From contig NZ_FUKI01000098.1 in the NCBI RefSeq assembly GCF_900163755.1, forward strand, positions 1 through 62,515: a DNA stretch of 62,515 nt. The letters run 5' to 3'. Source of the DNA: Crenothrix polyspora (lineage in GTDB: Bacteria; Pseudomonadota; Gammaproteobacteria; Methylococcales; Methylomonadaceae). Shown here piece by piece: positions 27,724 through 35,851 of the stretch. Below the pieces are notes generated by a model. It ran no database searches and was not told where the DNA came from. It saw only the letters and a program-made list of their open reading frames with translations. A program made the translations under genes and the position numbers. Each line of letters opens with the position of its first letter. Positions within the stretch are counted from its first letter, which is position 1.

Positions 27724-28438
27724 TATGTGTTCTTTTGATAATTTGATTCATCACTTGCCTGCTTTTTAACGGACGACCCTGTAAATACACATCAATAACT
27801 CTTCTCATCAGTAACTTTGCTTCGCTCAAAACCTTGGCATCGTACAATGTCTTAGCGTGCAACACTTGCAAGGTAACACCCGATAAGTAGCCTAACGCAT
27901 CTTCATAAGGACCCTTTTCTATATTAAACGCATAGTTTTTTGCGGCATCAATAGGCAATCCAGTCATAAAATCATATTCTAACTGTAGGCCGTAACCAAT
28001 TTTTTCAATTAAATTAATTTCAAAAAGCCGCAATGCCCACTCTATTTCTAAAGCTGTTGCCGAGGCCAATGTTGATAAACAACAGTTATAATCGTTGAAT
28101 ACATCAGGGTGTGGATCGTATTGATGCAATAAACACAGTATTAATTCACTGATATAAAAGCCACAATACAATGCAAGCCCATTCAATTCAAGTGCCGCAT
28201 GCAAAACATCAACATGGGTGAGTATTTTAAGTTCGCCACAACCCACATACGAAACAGCTAAAGCTGTAAACGGTTGCAATAAAGCAGCGCTTTTAGATTT
28301 AGCTTTTCGCACGCCTTTTGCAAGCAAGGTGACCCGACCAAAATCCTGGGTGAACACATCAATGATTAAACTGGTTTCGCGGTACTGTCTTTGTTTTAAA
28401 ATAAAACCAGCTTGCTCATAGACCGCATCACATATCAT
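27716..28438 (-). CDS. recO: DNA repair protein RecO
   Basis: Helps load RecA on SSB-coated DNA with RecR. The N-terminal OB-fold begins [20 protein letters not shown] with the [20 protein letters not shown] segment that is highly typical of RecO. The all-helical middle and C-terminal part is weakly conserved, as usual. Length 240 fits. It overlaps era by 11 bp and pdxJ by eight, so it is tightly embedded in the operon. Confidence 0.93.
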   Translation of the reverse strand: MICDAVYEQAGFILKQRQYRETSLIIDVFTQDFGRVTLLAKGVRKAKSKSAALLQPFTALAVSYVGCGELKILTHVDVLHAALELNGLALYCGFYISELILCLLHQYDPHPDVFNDYNCCLSTLASATALEIEWALRLFEINLIEKIGYGLQLEYDFMTGLPIDAAKNYAFNIEKGPYEDALGYLSGVTLQVLHAKTLYDAKVLSEAKLLMRRVIDVYLQGRPLKSRQVMNQIIKRTHNV

Positions 28439-29312
28439 TAAAACCCAGACTTTGTAAGGCTCGTTCGTTATTTGACCAACCTTTTTTCACTTTAACCCAC
28501 AGCTGTAAATACACTTTTTGGCCGATCAGTTTTTCAATATCCATACGCGCATCCGTACCAATATTTTTTAGCATTTCGCCTTGCTTACCAACGACAATAT
28601 TTTTTTGCGTCATCCGTTCTACCCAAATAACCGCGTATATTTTGGTAAGGCCTGGCTTTTCTTGATACAGGCCAATTTCAACGGTGGACTCATAAGGCAG
28701 CTCATCACCTAAACGACGTGTCAGCTTTTCCCTGATAATCTCGGCGCACAAAAACCGTTCGGAACGGTCGGTGATTTGCTCAGCATCGTAAATCAAATCA
28801 CCTTCGGGCAATAACTTAATAATCAAACTTTCCAGTTGCTCTAGGTTGTTGCCTTTTAATGCCGAAATAGGAATTAAATGCTCAAACGGATAACGGTGTT
28901 GCGCAGTGGCAATAAACGCCAAAATATCGTCTTTGTCTTTGATTTTATCAAACTTGTTAACCGCTAAAATGACCGGCAAACCAGCTTGCTCTAACTTCTT
29001 GAATATAATGTCATCGTATTCATGCCAAAATAATCCGTCAATCAACCAGACAATCACATCAACCCCTAACATGGTGGTATCAGCGGTTTTATTGAGATAA
29101 TGGTTTAAGGCGCGTTTACCATCGCCGTGCATACCGGGCGTATCGACATAAATAATCTGCCCCGCGTCGGTGGTATTAATACCCGTAATACGATGGCGCG
29201 TCGTCTGCGGCTTACGCGAAGTGATGCTGATTTTTTGTTTCAGCAAATGATTCATCAAAGTCGATTTACCAACATTAGGACGACCTATTAAAGCGACAAA
29301 ACCACAATTCAT
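28428..29312 (-). CDS. era: GTPase Era
   Basis: Essential GTPase that binds the 3' end of 16S rRNA during 30S maturation. G1 is GRPNVGKST, G3 is DTPGM, G4 is NKFDK and G5 is SALKG. The KH domain near the C-terminus has IVVGKQGEMLKNIGTDARMD. Length 294 matches. It overlaps the rnc stop by four bases, the usual rnc-era coupling. Confidence 0.97.
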   Translation of the reverse strand: MNCGFVALIGRPNVGKSTLMNHLLKQKISITSRKPQTTRHRITGINTTDAGQIIYVDTPGMHGDGKRALNHYLNKTADTTMLGVDVIVWLIDGLFWHEYDDIIFKKLEQAGLPVILAVNKFDKIKDKDDILAFIATAQHRYPFEHLIPISALKGNNLEQLESLIIKLLPEGDLIYDAEQITDRSERFLCAEIIREKLTRRLGDELPYESTVEIGLYQEKPGLTKIYAVIWVERMTQKNIVVGKQGEMLKNIGTDARMDIEKLIGQKVYLQLWVKVKKGWSNNERALQSLGFNDM

Positions 29313-29992
29313 TGATTACTCTTAATTAATAACTGAAGCATCTGTTCAGCCGCCGATTGTTCGGCTTTTTTTCTGGAAATTCCAACGCCTACACAAAAAT
29401 CGGGTAGTACGGAAACAGTACATTGAACTTTAAAGACTTGCTCATGAGCAAGACCGGACATGGTAATCAGGGTATACATCGGCAAGTCGAGTTTTTTGGC
29501 CTGCATCAACTCTTGCAATTGGGTTTTAGGGTCTTTTTGCCAGTTATCTAAAGATAAAGATTGCAAGCGCTCAACAAACAAATTTTCTATCCATCGCCGA
29601 CTGGCTTCTATGCCCTGATCCACATACAAAGCACCCATAATAGCTTCCATTGCATCCGATAAAATAGAATCGCGCCGGAAGCCTCCACTTTTAAGCTCGC
29701 CCGCACCCAACAATAAATAATCGCCTAACTGCACACCTCTGGCCAAGTCTGCAAGCGAACTTTGATTAACTAAGCCAGCTCTTAAGCGGCTTAGCACGCC
29801 TTCGCTGGCGCTCGGAAAGGCTTCAAAGAGTTTTTGCGCGATCACAAAACCTAAAATGGAATCACCCAAAAACTCTAAGCGCTCATTATTGTACGAGCTG
29901 ACACTGCGATGCGTTAAAGCCAGTGTGAAAAGTTGTGGATCATTGAATACCAAGCCTAATTTATGACACAATACCTGTGGCTTTTTATTCAC
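29309..29992 (-). CDS. rnc: Ribonuclease III
   Basis: Cleaves double-stranded RNA in rRNA processing and mRNA control. The signature NERLEFLGDSILGFVIAQKL is present near residue 37, with the second catalytic acidic patch DAMEAIMGALYVDQG. The C-terminal dsRNA-binding domain (KTQLQELMQAKKLDLPMY to KKAEQSAAEQML) is complete. Length 227 fits. It overlaps the DUF4845 gene upstream and era downstream by four bases each. Confidence 0.97.
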   Translation of the reverse strand: MNKKPQVLCHKLGLVFNDPQLFTLALTHRSVSSYNNERLEFLGDSILGFVIAQKLFEAFPSASEGVLSRLRAGLVNQSSLADLARGVQLGDYLLLGAGELKSGGFRRDSILSDAMEAIMGALYVDQGIEASRRWIENLFVERLQSLSLDNWQKDPKTQLQELMQAKKLDLPMYTLITMSGLAHEQVFKVQCTVSVLPDFCVGVGISRKKAEQSAAEQMLQLLIKSNQ

Positions 29993-30366
29993 TTCTGTCC
30001 GACCTCGATAACGTCATTAAATTCAGCGAGAATACTCAAGTTACCGACGAGTTTTTTAACCACTTCGTACTGGATAGCAACTTTCAAATAGCCGCCGTGT
30101 TTGGTAATTTTAATATCATCTTGCGTCACATCATACACATAATTTAAATTAAAGCGTTTTGCTAAGCTATCCCTGATTTCATATTCACTTTTACTCTCAA
30201 CTGCTGCTGTTTTTTCCAATGCACTCAATGCATTAGCAACTTTATTGTGATCAAGATAAACCGGCACTATCTTAAGCAACACTAATACAAAAACCGCGAT
30301 ACCCCCCAACAGTAAAATAGTTGAAATCAAGGTTAATCCTCGCTGACGACTAGGCAATAATGTCAT
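29989..30366 (-). CDS. DUF4845 membrane protein
   Basis: A 125-residue protein with one N-terminal membrane helix after a basic start (RQRGLTLISTILLLGGIAVF), resembling a prepilin-like leader, and a periplasmic tail. DUF4845 proteins of unknown role occur between lepB and rnc in many gamma- and betaproteobacteria, and the position here is exactly that. Its ATG lies after a GGAGG-type site and its stop overlaps rnc. Confidence 0.85.
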   Translation of the reverse strand: MTLLPSRQRGLTLISTILLLGGIAVFVLVLLKIVPVYLDHNKVANALSALEKTAAVESKSEYEIRDSLAKRFNLNYVYDVTQDDIKITKHGGYLKVAIQYEVVKKLVGNLSILAEFNDVIEVGQK

Positions 30367-30408
30367 TCTTTCCTCCGAAAAAGTTATTTGACTGCCTAGA
30401 AGTGTAGC

Positions 30409-31185
30409 TTATTTTAAAACAGTGCCGATGCGACTGAAGTCAATACCTTTATTATCTAAATCCCAATTCATCCAGATAAAAAAGGCTTTGCCAACTAAAT
30501 TGGCTTCTGGCACTACGCCCCAGTAACGGCCATCATTACTGTTATCACGGTTATCGCCCATCACAAAATAACTGCCTTTCGGTATCACATAATCACCTTC
30601 CGCAGATTCTGCGCCATGCCGTACTAAAATACCGTGTTCGACACCGTCTAAGTTTTCTGTAAAACGTTCGGAACCTGTCATTTCCACCCCCTGCCCTACG
30701 CCTTGATAAATACCTAATGACAATTGATCAGCTAATTTTCCATTAATAAACAACTGCTTATTATGGTACGACACTTTATCACCCGGCAAACCGATAATGC
30801 GTTTAATGTAATCAACCGTAGGGTCTTTAGGGAAACGAAACACCACGATGTCGCCGTGTTTGGGTTCATTGATTTCAATAATTTTTTTGTTGATGACTGG
30901 CAAGCGTATGCCGTAAGTAAACTTATTAACCAATAAAAAATCACCCACCAGTAAGGTAGGCATCATTGATCCCGACGGAATGCGAAACGGTTCAGCTATA
31001 AATGATCGTAAACATAAGACAATAAACACCACCGGAAAAAACGATCTGGCATACTCGACCAAGATGGGCTCTTTGTCTTCATCAAACGCTTCGTTTCTGG
31101 ATTTAAGTATCAACAGATACACACCCCAGATAACACCGGTAACCAAAGTGGCGATAAACAGAAAAAACGAAAAATCATAGTCCAT
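30409..31185 (-). CDS. lepB: Signal peptidase I
   Basis: Removes signal peptides from exported proteins at the outer face of the inner membrane. Two N-terminal membrane segments are followed by FRIPSGSMMPTLLVGDF with the catalytic Ser, then DYIKRIIGLPGDKV with the catalytic Lys, and the signature GDNRDNSNDGRYWG. Length 258 is normal. It lies 42 bp after lepA on the same strand. Confidence 0.97.
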   Translation of the reverse strand: MDYDFSFFLFIATLVTGVIWGVYLLILKSRNEAFDEDKEPILVEYARSFFPVVFIVLCLRSFIAEPFRIPSGSMMPTLLVGDFLLVNKFTYGIRLPVINKKIIEINEPKHGDIVVFRFPKDPTVDYIKRIIGLPGDKVSYHNKQLFINGKLADQLSLGIYQGVGQGVEMTGSERFTENLDGVEHGILVRHGAESAEGDYVIPKGSYFVMGDNRDNSNDGRYWGVVPEANLVGKAFFIWMNWDLDNKGIDFSRIGTVLK

Positions 31186-31227
31186 AACAGTAAGCCCAAA
31201 GTTTATAGGGGTGAACGCTGGTCGCAG

Positions 31228-33027
31228 CTATTCTTTATTAAGTTGTAACACGGCCAAAAATGCTTCCTGAGGAATTTCAATATTCCCAACTTGCTTCATG
31301 CGTTTTTTACCGGCTTTTTGTTTTTCCAGTAATTTTTTCTTACGGCTGATATCACCACCGTAACATTTGGCAATCACGTTTTTACGCATGGCTTTAACGG
31401 TAGAACGGGCAATAACCTTAGATCCTATTGCCGCCTGGATAGCCACTTCGTACATTTGCCGAGGAATCAAGTCTTTCATTTTCTCAACCAGATCGCGGCC
31501 ACGATTATTGCTCAAATCCCTGTGTACGATAATTGACAAGGCATCGACTTTTTCAGCGTTAATTAATACATCCAACTTGATTAGATCGGCTTCCTGAAAA
31601 CGCAAGAACTCATAATCAAAAGAGGCAAAGCCACGACTGACCGACTTTAAACGGTCAAAAAAATCTAACACCACTTCACTGAGTGGCATTTCGTAATGCA
31701 AAGCCACTTGCCTGCCTGCGTACTGCATGTCTTTTTGCACGCCGCGCTTTTCAATACACAAAGTAATGACACTGCCAACGTAAGCTTCCGGCACCATGAT
31801 ATTGGCGCGAATAATCGGCTCCCTGATTTCCTTAACAATGCCGCCATCCGGTAACTTGGCCGGATTGTCGACCATCAAAACTTGGCCAGTCTGAGTAATC
31901 ACCTCGTAAATTACCGTCGGCGCGGTGGTGATCAGGTCAACATTGTATTCACGCTCTAAGCGCTCTTGCACAATTTCCATGTGCAACATGCCTAAAAAGC
32001 CACAGCGAAAACCAAACCCCAAAGCCTGCGAGGTTTCCGGCTCAAACTGCAAGGCGGCATCATTAAGGTTTAATTTATTTAACGCTTCACGCAAACCTTC
32101 ATAATCGTCGGAACTAACCGGGTACAAACCGGCAAAAACCCGTGGTTGCACACGCTGAAAACCGGTCAATTGCTCCAGGGCTGGCTTATCTGTCCAGGTA
32201 ATGGTATCGCCCACCGGCGCACCAAAAATATCTTTAATGCCAGCAACCACATAACCCACTTCGCCGGTATTTAAGAGGTCTTTTTCCAGACGCTTAGGCG
32301 TAAACACCCCAACCATATCCACGATAAAAGATTTACCGGTGGACATGATAGTGATTTTCTGTTTTTTGCGGATGCTGCCGTGCATAATGCGAACAAGTGA
32401 CACCACTCCCAAGTAACTGTCGAACCAGGAATCGATAATCAACGCCTGTAACGGACCGTCAATATTGCCGGTAGGATGCGGCACTTTAAGCACCAGTTGC
32501 TCCAACACGTCTTTAACACCTAAACCGGTTTTGGCACTGATCATCAGTGCTTCATCGGCAGGTATGCCGATGATTTCTTCAATTTCTGTCAGCACGCGCT
32601 CAGGTTCTGCGGAGGGTAAATCAATCTTATTGAGCACCGGAACAACTTCCAGCCCCTGCTCTATCGCCGTGTAGCAATTGGCCACGCTTTGCGCCTCAAC
32701 ACCTTGCGCGGCATCAACCACCAGCAACGCACCTTCACAAGCGGCTAACGAGCGGGATACTTCGTAAGAAAAATCGACGTGCCCTGGCGTATCAATAAAG
32801 TTAAGCTGGTAAATTTCACCGTCCTGCGCCTTAAAATCCAAGGTGACACTTTGCGCTTTAATAGTAATGCCGCGCTCTTTTTCTATGTCCATCGAATCAA
32901 GGACTTGTGCTGACATTTCCCTGGCTGTTAAGCCGCCACATAATTGAATAAAACGATCTGCGAGTGTTGATTTACCATGATCAATATGCGCGATAATGGA
33001 GAAGTTTCTGATATGTTTTAAATCCAC
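31228..33027 (-). CDS. lepA: Elongation factor 4 (LepA)
   Basis: Ribosome-associated translational GTPase. The G domain has [14 protein letters not shown] (G1), RGITIK (G2), [12 protein letters not shown] (G3) and NKIDLPSA (G4). The LepA-specific C-terminus ends with [18 protein letters not shown] start at the GTG at 33027, which gives 599 residues and aligns [12 protein letters not shown] with the start of E. coli LepA. The frame stays open to 33063 with TTG and GTG codons, so a slightly longer form is possible; no start has a strong ribosome site. Confidence 0.94.
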   Translation of the reverse strand: MDLKHIRNFSIIAHIDHGKSTLADRFIQLCGGLTAREMSAQVLDSMDIEKERGITIKAQSVTLDFKAQDGEIYQLNFIDTPGHVDFSYEVSRSLAACEGALLVVDAAQGVEAQSVANCYTAIEQGLEVVPVLNKIDLPSAEPERVLTEIEEIIGIPADEALMISAKTGLGVKDVLEQLVLKVPHPTGNIDGPLQALIIDSWFDSYLGVVSLVRIMHGSIRKKQKITIMSTGKSFIVDMVGVFTPKRLEKDLLNTGEVGYVVAGIKDIFGAPVGDTITWTDKPALEQLTGFQRVQPRVFAGLYPVSSDDYEGLREALNKLNLNDAALQFEPETSQALGFGFRCGFLGMLHMEIVQERLEREYNVDLITTAPTVIYEVITQTGQVLMVDNPAKLPDGGIVKEIREPIIRANIMVPEAYVGSVITLCIEKRGVQKDMQYAGRQVALHYEMPLSEVVLDFFDRLKSVSRGFASFDYEFLRFQEADLIKLDVLINAEKVDALSIIVHRDLSNNRGRDLVEKMKDLIPRQMYEVAIQAAIGSKVIARSTVKAMRKNVIAKCYGGDISRKKKLLEKQKAGKKRMKQVGNIEIPQEAFLAVLQLNKE

Positions 33028-33268
33028 TGAGTCTTCGATGGGCTGTGTGTTACTAAGCACCAACCTAAATCATCAAGCAAATTCATCCTGCTTGGTATGT
33101 GGTTAGCGGTGTGTATTATTTTGAGGGCGATTATAACAGACATAGGTGGATCGAGATCCCACCATCAACGTTGAATCTGCAAAAGTGGATTAAAAATCAC
33201 ACTCCTTAACAGCGTGTGGACCACACGGCTAACAAAATTTTTACCAAAATAACGTAATATCATAATAA

Positions 33269-33361
33269 CTGATGTTACGCACCGACTACGAACTATCAAT
33301 AACTTACAGTTATTTTTTGCTTTGTAAGTCATTGATTCTTCGTTTGCCTACGTAACATCAG
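33269..33361. repeat. MITE-like element, copy 1
   Basis: Starts CTGATGTTACGCA and ends TACGTAACATCAG, a near-perfect 13-bp terminal inverted repeat. It is flanked by ATAATAA on both sides (33262-33268 and 33362-33368). The 93-bp interior has no reading frame of note. It resembles copy 2 directly downstream in its ends and in internal patches (ATCAATAA, TTGATTCTTC). The rest of the gap 33064-33268 shows no gene, only short palindromes such as CGTGTGGACCACACG near 33213. Confidence 0.7.
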
Positions 33362-33368
33362 ATAATAA

Positions 33369-33462
33369 CTGATGTTACGCACCCATTTATAAAGATCAAT
33401 AAGTTACGAATTTTTGAATTCGCTACAGCCCTTGATTCTTCTGACAGCCTGCGTAACATCAG
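33369..33462. repeat. MITE-like element, copy 2, inserted in vapC remnant
   Basis: Begins CTGATGTTACGCA and ends TGCGTAACATCAG, a perfect 13-bp terminal inverted repeat over 94 bp. ATAATAA flanks it at 33362-33368 and 33463-33469, so the two elements and the three 7-bp units form one regular tandem. The right edge cuts into the 3' end of the decayed PIN-toxin gene, showing insertion into a formerly coding sequence. Confidence 0.75.
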
Positions 33463-33469
33463 ATAATAA

Positions 33470-33827
33470 CGAAAAACATTATCGGCGCTGGCCAGTGCTA
33501 GATTTTCTAATTTAGCTTGGGTTAATAACAGCCTATCGAAAGGATATTTATGATGCGCAAGTAATTCAAATAATGCAAAAACATGAGGGTTTTCAATAGG
33601 TAATATTTTTCAAACTATTGTTTTCGCACTGTTCTGCAATTAATGCACTGAGCGGCAATTCAAGGTCAAGCTTGCCAGTTGATGCTTGATCTGCATCTCC
33701 CAAATACTGACAATACTTAAGAATATATCATTATTTGTATCGTAATACGCTGTCAATACGTTTTGAGGAATTTTTTCGGGGCATGTTTCAGCCACAAAAA
33801 AGCATGCGTATCCAAGAGTATGTTCAT
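33470..33827 (-). pseudogene. Decayed VapC-type PIN-domain toxin
   Basis: The minus strand starts ATGAACATACTC just overlapping the antitoxin stop and reads LLDTHAFLWLKHAP, the PIN N-terminus with its first Asp. A frame change at an A-run gives EKIPQNVLTAYYDTNNDIFL and SIVSIWEMQIKHQL; a second change gives GKLDLELPLSALIAEQ; a third gives ILPIENPHVFALFELLAHHK, YPFDRLLLTQA and LENLALASADNVF. At that point the MITE pair interrupts the sequence, removing the last residues. The gene therefore has three frame breaks and a truncated end, and cannot make an active toxin. Confidence 0.85.
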
Positions 33828-34027
33828 GATTCATCCAGCCAAAAATCATCAGTTAATGCTTCGTCAAGATCATCATGGATAGTAATTTTGCCCTTGTATT
33901 CACCCACAGTTCGTTTTTTAATAGCGTTTTTTTGTTGTTTGCGCAAAAAAACGACAAAATCCGAAACTTGTTTTTGCAGTTCAGGGGGCAGGATTTCAAT
34001 TTCTTGTAAAAGTCTTTGGCCGTGCAT
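33824..34027 (-). CDS. VapB-like (DUF2281) antitoxin, probably silent
   Basis: The 67-residue product reads EIEILPPELQKQVSDFVVFL followed by a charged C-terminus ending DDFWLDES, the pattern of DUF2281 antitoxins paired with PIN toxins. The frame is intact and its stop overlaps the toxin ATG (ATGA). However, a large palindromic repeat begins directly at the ATG and has replaced the normal upstream region, so no ribosome-binding site is visible. With its toxin dead, the gene is probably a relic. Confidence 0.7.
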   Translation of the reverse strand: MHGQRLLQEIEILPPELQKQVSDFVVFLRKQQKNAIKKRTVGEYKGKITIHDDLDEALTDDFWLDES

Positions 34028-34155
34028 ACAGCGTTTTCAACTTAGGACAGTTACAGCCACCGTTCGTGCTGAGCTTGTCGAAGCACGAACGGCACACTTC
34101 GACAAGCTCAGTGCGAACGGTTACGCTGTAACTATTGAACTGTGAAAACGCTGTA
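34027..34155. repeat. Nested palindromic repeat (TTCGACAAGCTCAG family)
   Basis: Outer arms TACAGCGTTTTCA (34027) and TGAAAACGCTGTA (34142-34154) are perfectly complementary over 13 bp. Inside, CCGTTCGTGC at 34060 pairs with GCACGAACGG ending 34092, and a second unit TTCGACAAGCTCAG with GCGAACGG follows at 34098-34120. The same core occurs at 53477-53499 and 59813-59883. The unit could form a very large cruciform or mRNA hairpin. Confidence 0.8.
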
Positions 34156-34272
34156 GTACATCAAATCATATAAAAACAGGATAATAAAAATCTTCAAATC
34201 ATGAATGAAACGCTGTTGTGTACTACATCAAGTTAATATTTAAATCCTGTTGATTTACAATTTGGTGTAGTA
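34154..34272. repeat. 119-bp repeat element, copy 1
   Basis: Begins TAGTACATCAAATCATA and ends ATTTGGTGTAGTA. It is almost identical to 34295-34413, with one internal G/A change (GAATGAAAC against GAATAAAAC) and a changed end. The ends are imperfect inverted repeats and AACAGGAT near the left pairs with ATCCTGTT near the right. No reading frame is present. It looks like a non-autonomous mobile element. Confidence 0.78.
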
Positions 34273-34294
34273 GGTATTTTCCCCAGATTATTAC

Positions 34295-34413
34295 TAGTAC
34301 ATCAAATCATATAAAAACAGGATAATAAAAATCTTCAAATCATGAATAAAACGCTGTTGTGTACTACATCAAGTTAATATTTAAATCCTGTTGATTTACA
34401 ATTTGGTGTACTA
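34295..34413. repeat. 119-bp repeat element, copy 2
   Basis: Same orientation as copy 1 and 22 bp downstream of it. Here the ends are cleaner: CTAGTACATCAAAT at the left against ATTTGGTGTACTAG at the right, one mismatch over 14 bp. The near identity of the copies indicates recent duplication or insertion. The rest of the gap to 34456 holds nothing recognisable. Confidence 0.8.
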
Positions 34414-34456
34414 GCAAAATAACTCACTGCCAATCATCAATCACCAAAAATATCGG

Positions 34457-34996
34457 TTAAAATAATTGCAAGGCCAGCATAATCGCATCTTCGCGGCCAT
34501 TTTCGGCGGGGTAATAATCTTTTCGAACCCCGATTTCGTTAAACCCAAGGCTCTCATAAAGACCAATAGCGCCAACATTAGACGGCCTCACTTCCAGAAA
34601 AACCGTCTCAACCTTGCCACGCACTGATTCAATAATATGCTCCATCATCTTTCGGCCTATGCCCTGTTTTTGTTCGGCAGGGTCAACTGAAATATTCAGG
34701 ATATGCGCTTCACCTACCGCCACAGATGCCAAGCAATACGCCAGCACATTGCCTTGCTCTTCGCAGACCCAACAGTTATAACCCACCCTGAAACAGTCGG
34801 TAAAAATATCTTCTTGCCAGGGGAAAGGATAGTTTTTGGTTTCAATCTCCATCACACGCGGCAAATCGGAATGCAGCATGGTGCGCATACGTAACAAATC
34901 GTTTCTGCTCACTGAATCAGGGAATAGTTGTGCATAAAATTCTCTATCGGCATCGTAAACTACAAAGTTTTTAATCTTGTCCAACAGCCCTCGCAT
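34457..34996 (-). CDS. rimI: Ribosomal-protein-alanine N-acetyltransferase (RimI-like)
   Basis: A GNAT acetyltransferase, likely the one acting on the N-terminus of ribosomal protein S18. The acetyl-CoA loop is EQKQGIGRKMM, with LNISVDP before it and the C-terminal EVRPSNVGAIGLYESLGF and RKDYYP that define RimI. I start at MRGLLDKIKNF with AAGG seven bases upstream (179 residues). About 35 residues precede the usual RimI N-terminus. It lies two bases downstream of udg, so both are co-transcribed. Confidence 0.88.
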   Translation of the reverse strand: MRGLLDKIKNFVVYDADREFYAQLFPDSVSRNDLLRMRTMLHSDLPRVMEIETKNYPFPWQEDIFTDCFRVGYNCWVCEEQGNVLAYCLASVAVGEAHILNISVDPAEQKQGIGRKMMEHIIESVRGKVETVFLEVRPSNVGAIGLYESLGFNEIGVRKDYYPAENGREDAIMLALQLF

Positions 34997-34998
34997 AA

Positions 34999-35676
34999 TT
35001 AACCTTTTATATCTTTTAGTGTGCGTACTGCCAATTGTAAATCCAGCCAAGCCTTTTGCTTTTCTGACGGAGCGCGTAACAAGTACGCAGGGTGATAGAC
35101 TACAATAACTGGCGATTTATTAAAAGCATGAACTTTACCGCGCAGTTCGGAAATTGGCACATCTACCTTTAACAAGGTTTGAGCAGCCAATGCACCCAGT
35201 ACCAAAATTATCTTGGGTTGCACCAAGGCGTATTGCCGCAATAAGTACTGATGGCAACTTTCAAGCTCATCAACATGGGGCTTACGGTCATTCGGTGGCC
35301 TACATTTTACGATATTGGTGATAAAAACAGCGTCACGACTTAAACCAATGGCACGCAGCATTTCTGTCAATAACTGCCCTGCACTGTCAACAAACGACAG
35401 GCCTTGCGCGTCTTCGTGCTGGCCTGGTGCGTCACCAATAATCATCCACTCAGCATTTTTGTTACCAGAGCCGAAAACCGTCTGCGTGCGCGTCTCACAC
35501 AAAACACAGTGTTTACAGTCGGTAACTTCCGCTTGCAATGCGTCCCAGTTATCGTTTATTGCGGGTATAAATTGCTCAACAATAGCGGCGATTGGCGTGT
35601 CGATAAGCGACGTTTTGGGCAGCCATACATCAACACCCAGCGCCTGAAGATAATGTAAACGTATTGAGTTATCCAA
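34999..35676 (-). CDS. Uracil-DNA glycosylase, family 4 (Fe-S)
   Basis: Removes uracil from DNA. Family 4/5 features are visible: the cysteine pair of CKHCVLCETRTQTVFGSG, the active-site segment WMIIGDAPGQHEDAQGLSFV, two further cysteines in NIVKCRPPNDRKP and ELESCHQY that complete an iron-sulfur cluster, and the C-terminal VVYHPAYLLRAPSEK. Length 225 fits. A rimI-udg pairing is common in gammaproteobacteria. The gap to the divergent transporter is 175 bp. Confidence 0.9.
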   Translation of the reverse strand: MDNSIRLHYLQALGVDVWLPKTSLIDTPIAAIVEQFIPAINDNWDALQAEVTDCKHCVLCETRTQTVFGSGNKNAEWMIIGDAPGQHEDAQGLSFVDSAGQLLTEMLRAIGLSRDAVFITNIVKCRPPNDRKPHVDELESCHQYLLRQYALVQPKIILVLGALAAQTLLKVDVPISELRGKVHAFNKSPVIVVYHPAYLLRAPSEKQKAWLDLQLAVRTLKDIKG

Positions 35677-35851
35677 AGCGGTTCATTGTCCTTGTCAGTA
35701 TTTCAATAAGCATAATATCAGCCAAGCCTTATCAGCACTACCACTGAACGCATAATGCAAGTAACATGCTAGGCATTTTAAGATAACCCCGTCAATAACT
35801 CAAAGCGCCCTATTTATGGGCATAGTGTAAATCAATTTCCCCATTCTCAAT

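Noticed and set aside
33262-33469. Two-unit CRISPR array
   Set aside because: The units are inverted-repeat elements of ~93 bp with 7-bp separators, not short direct repeats with unique spacers, and no cas genes are present.
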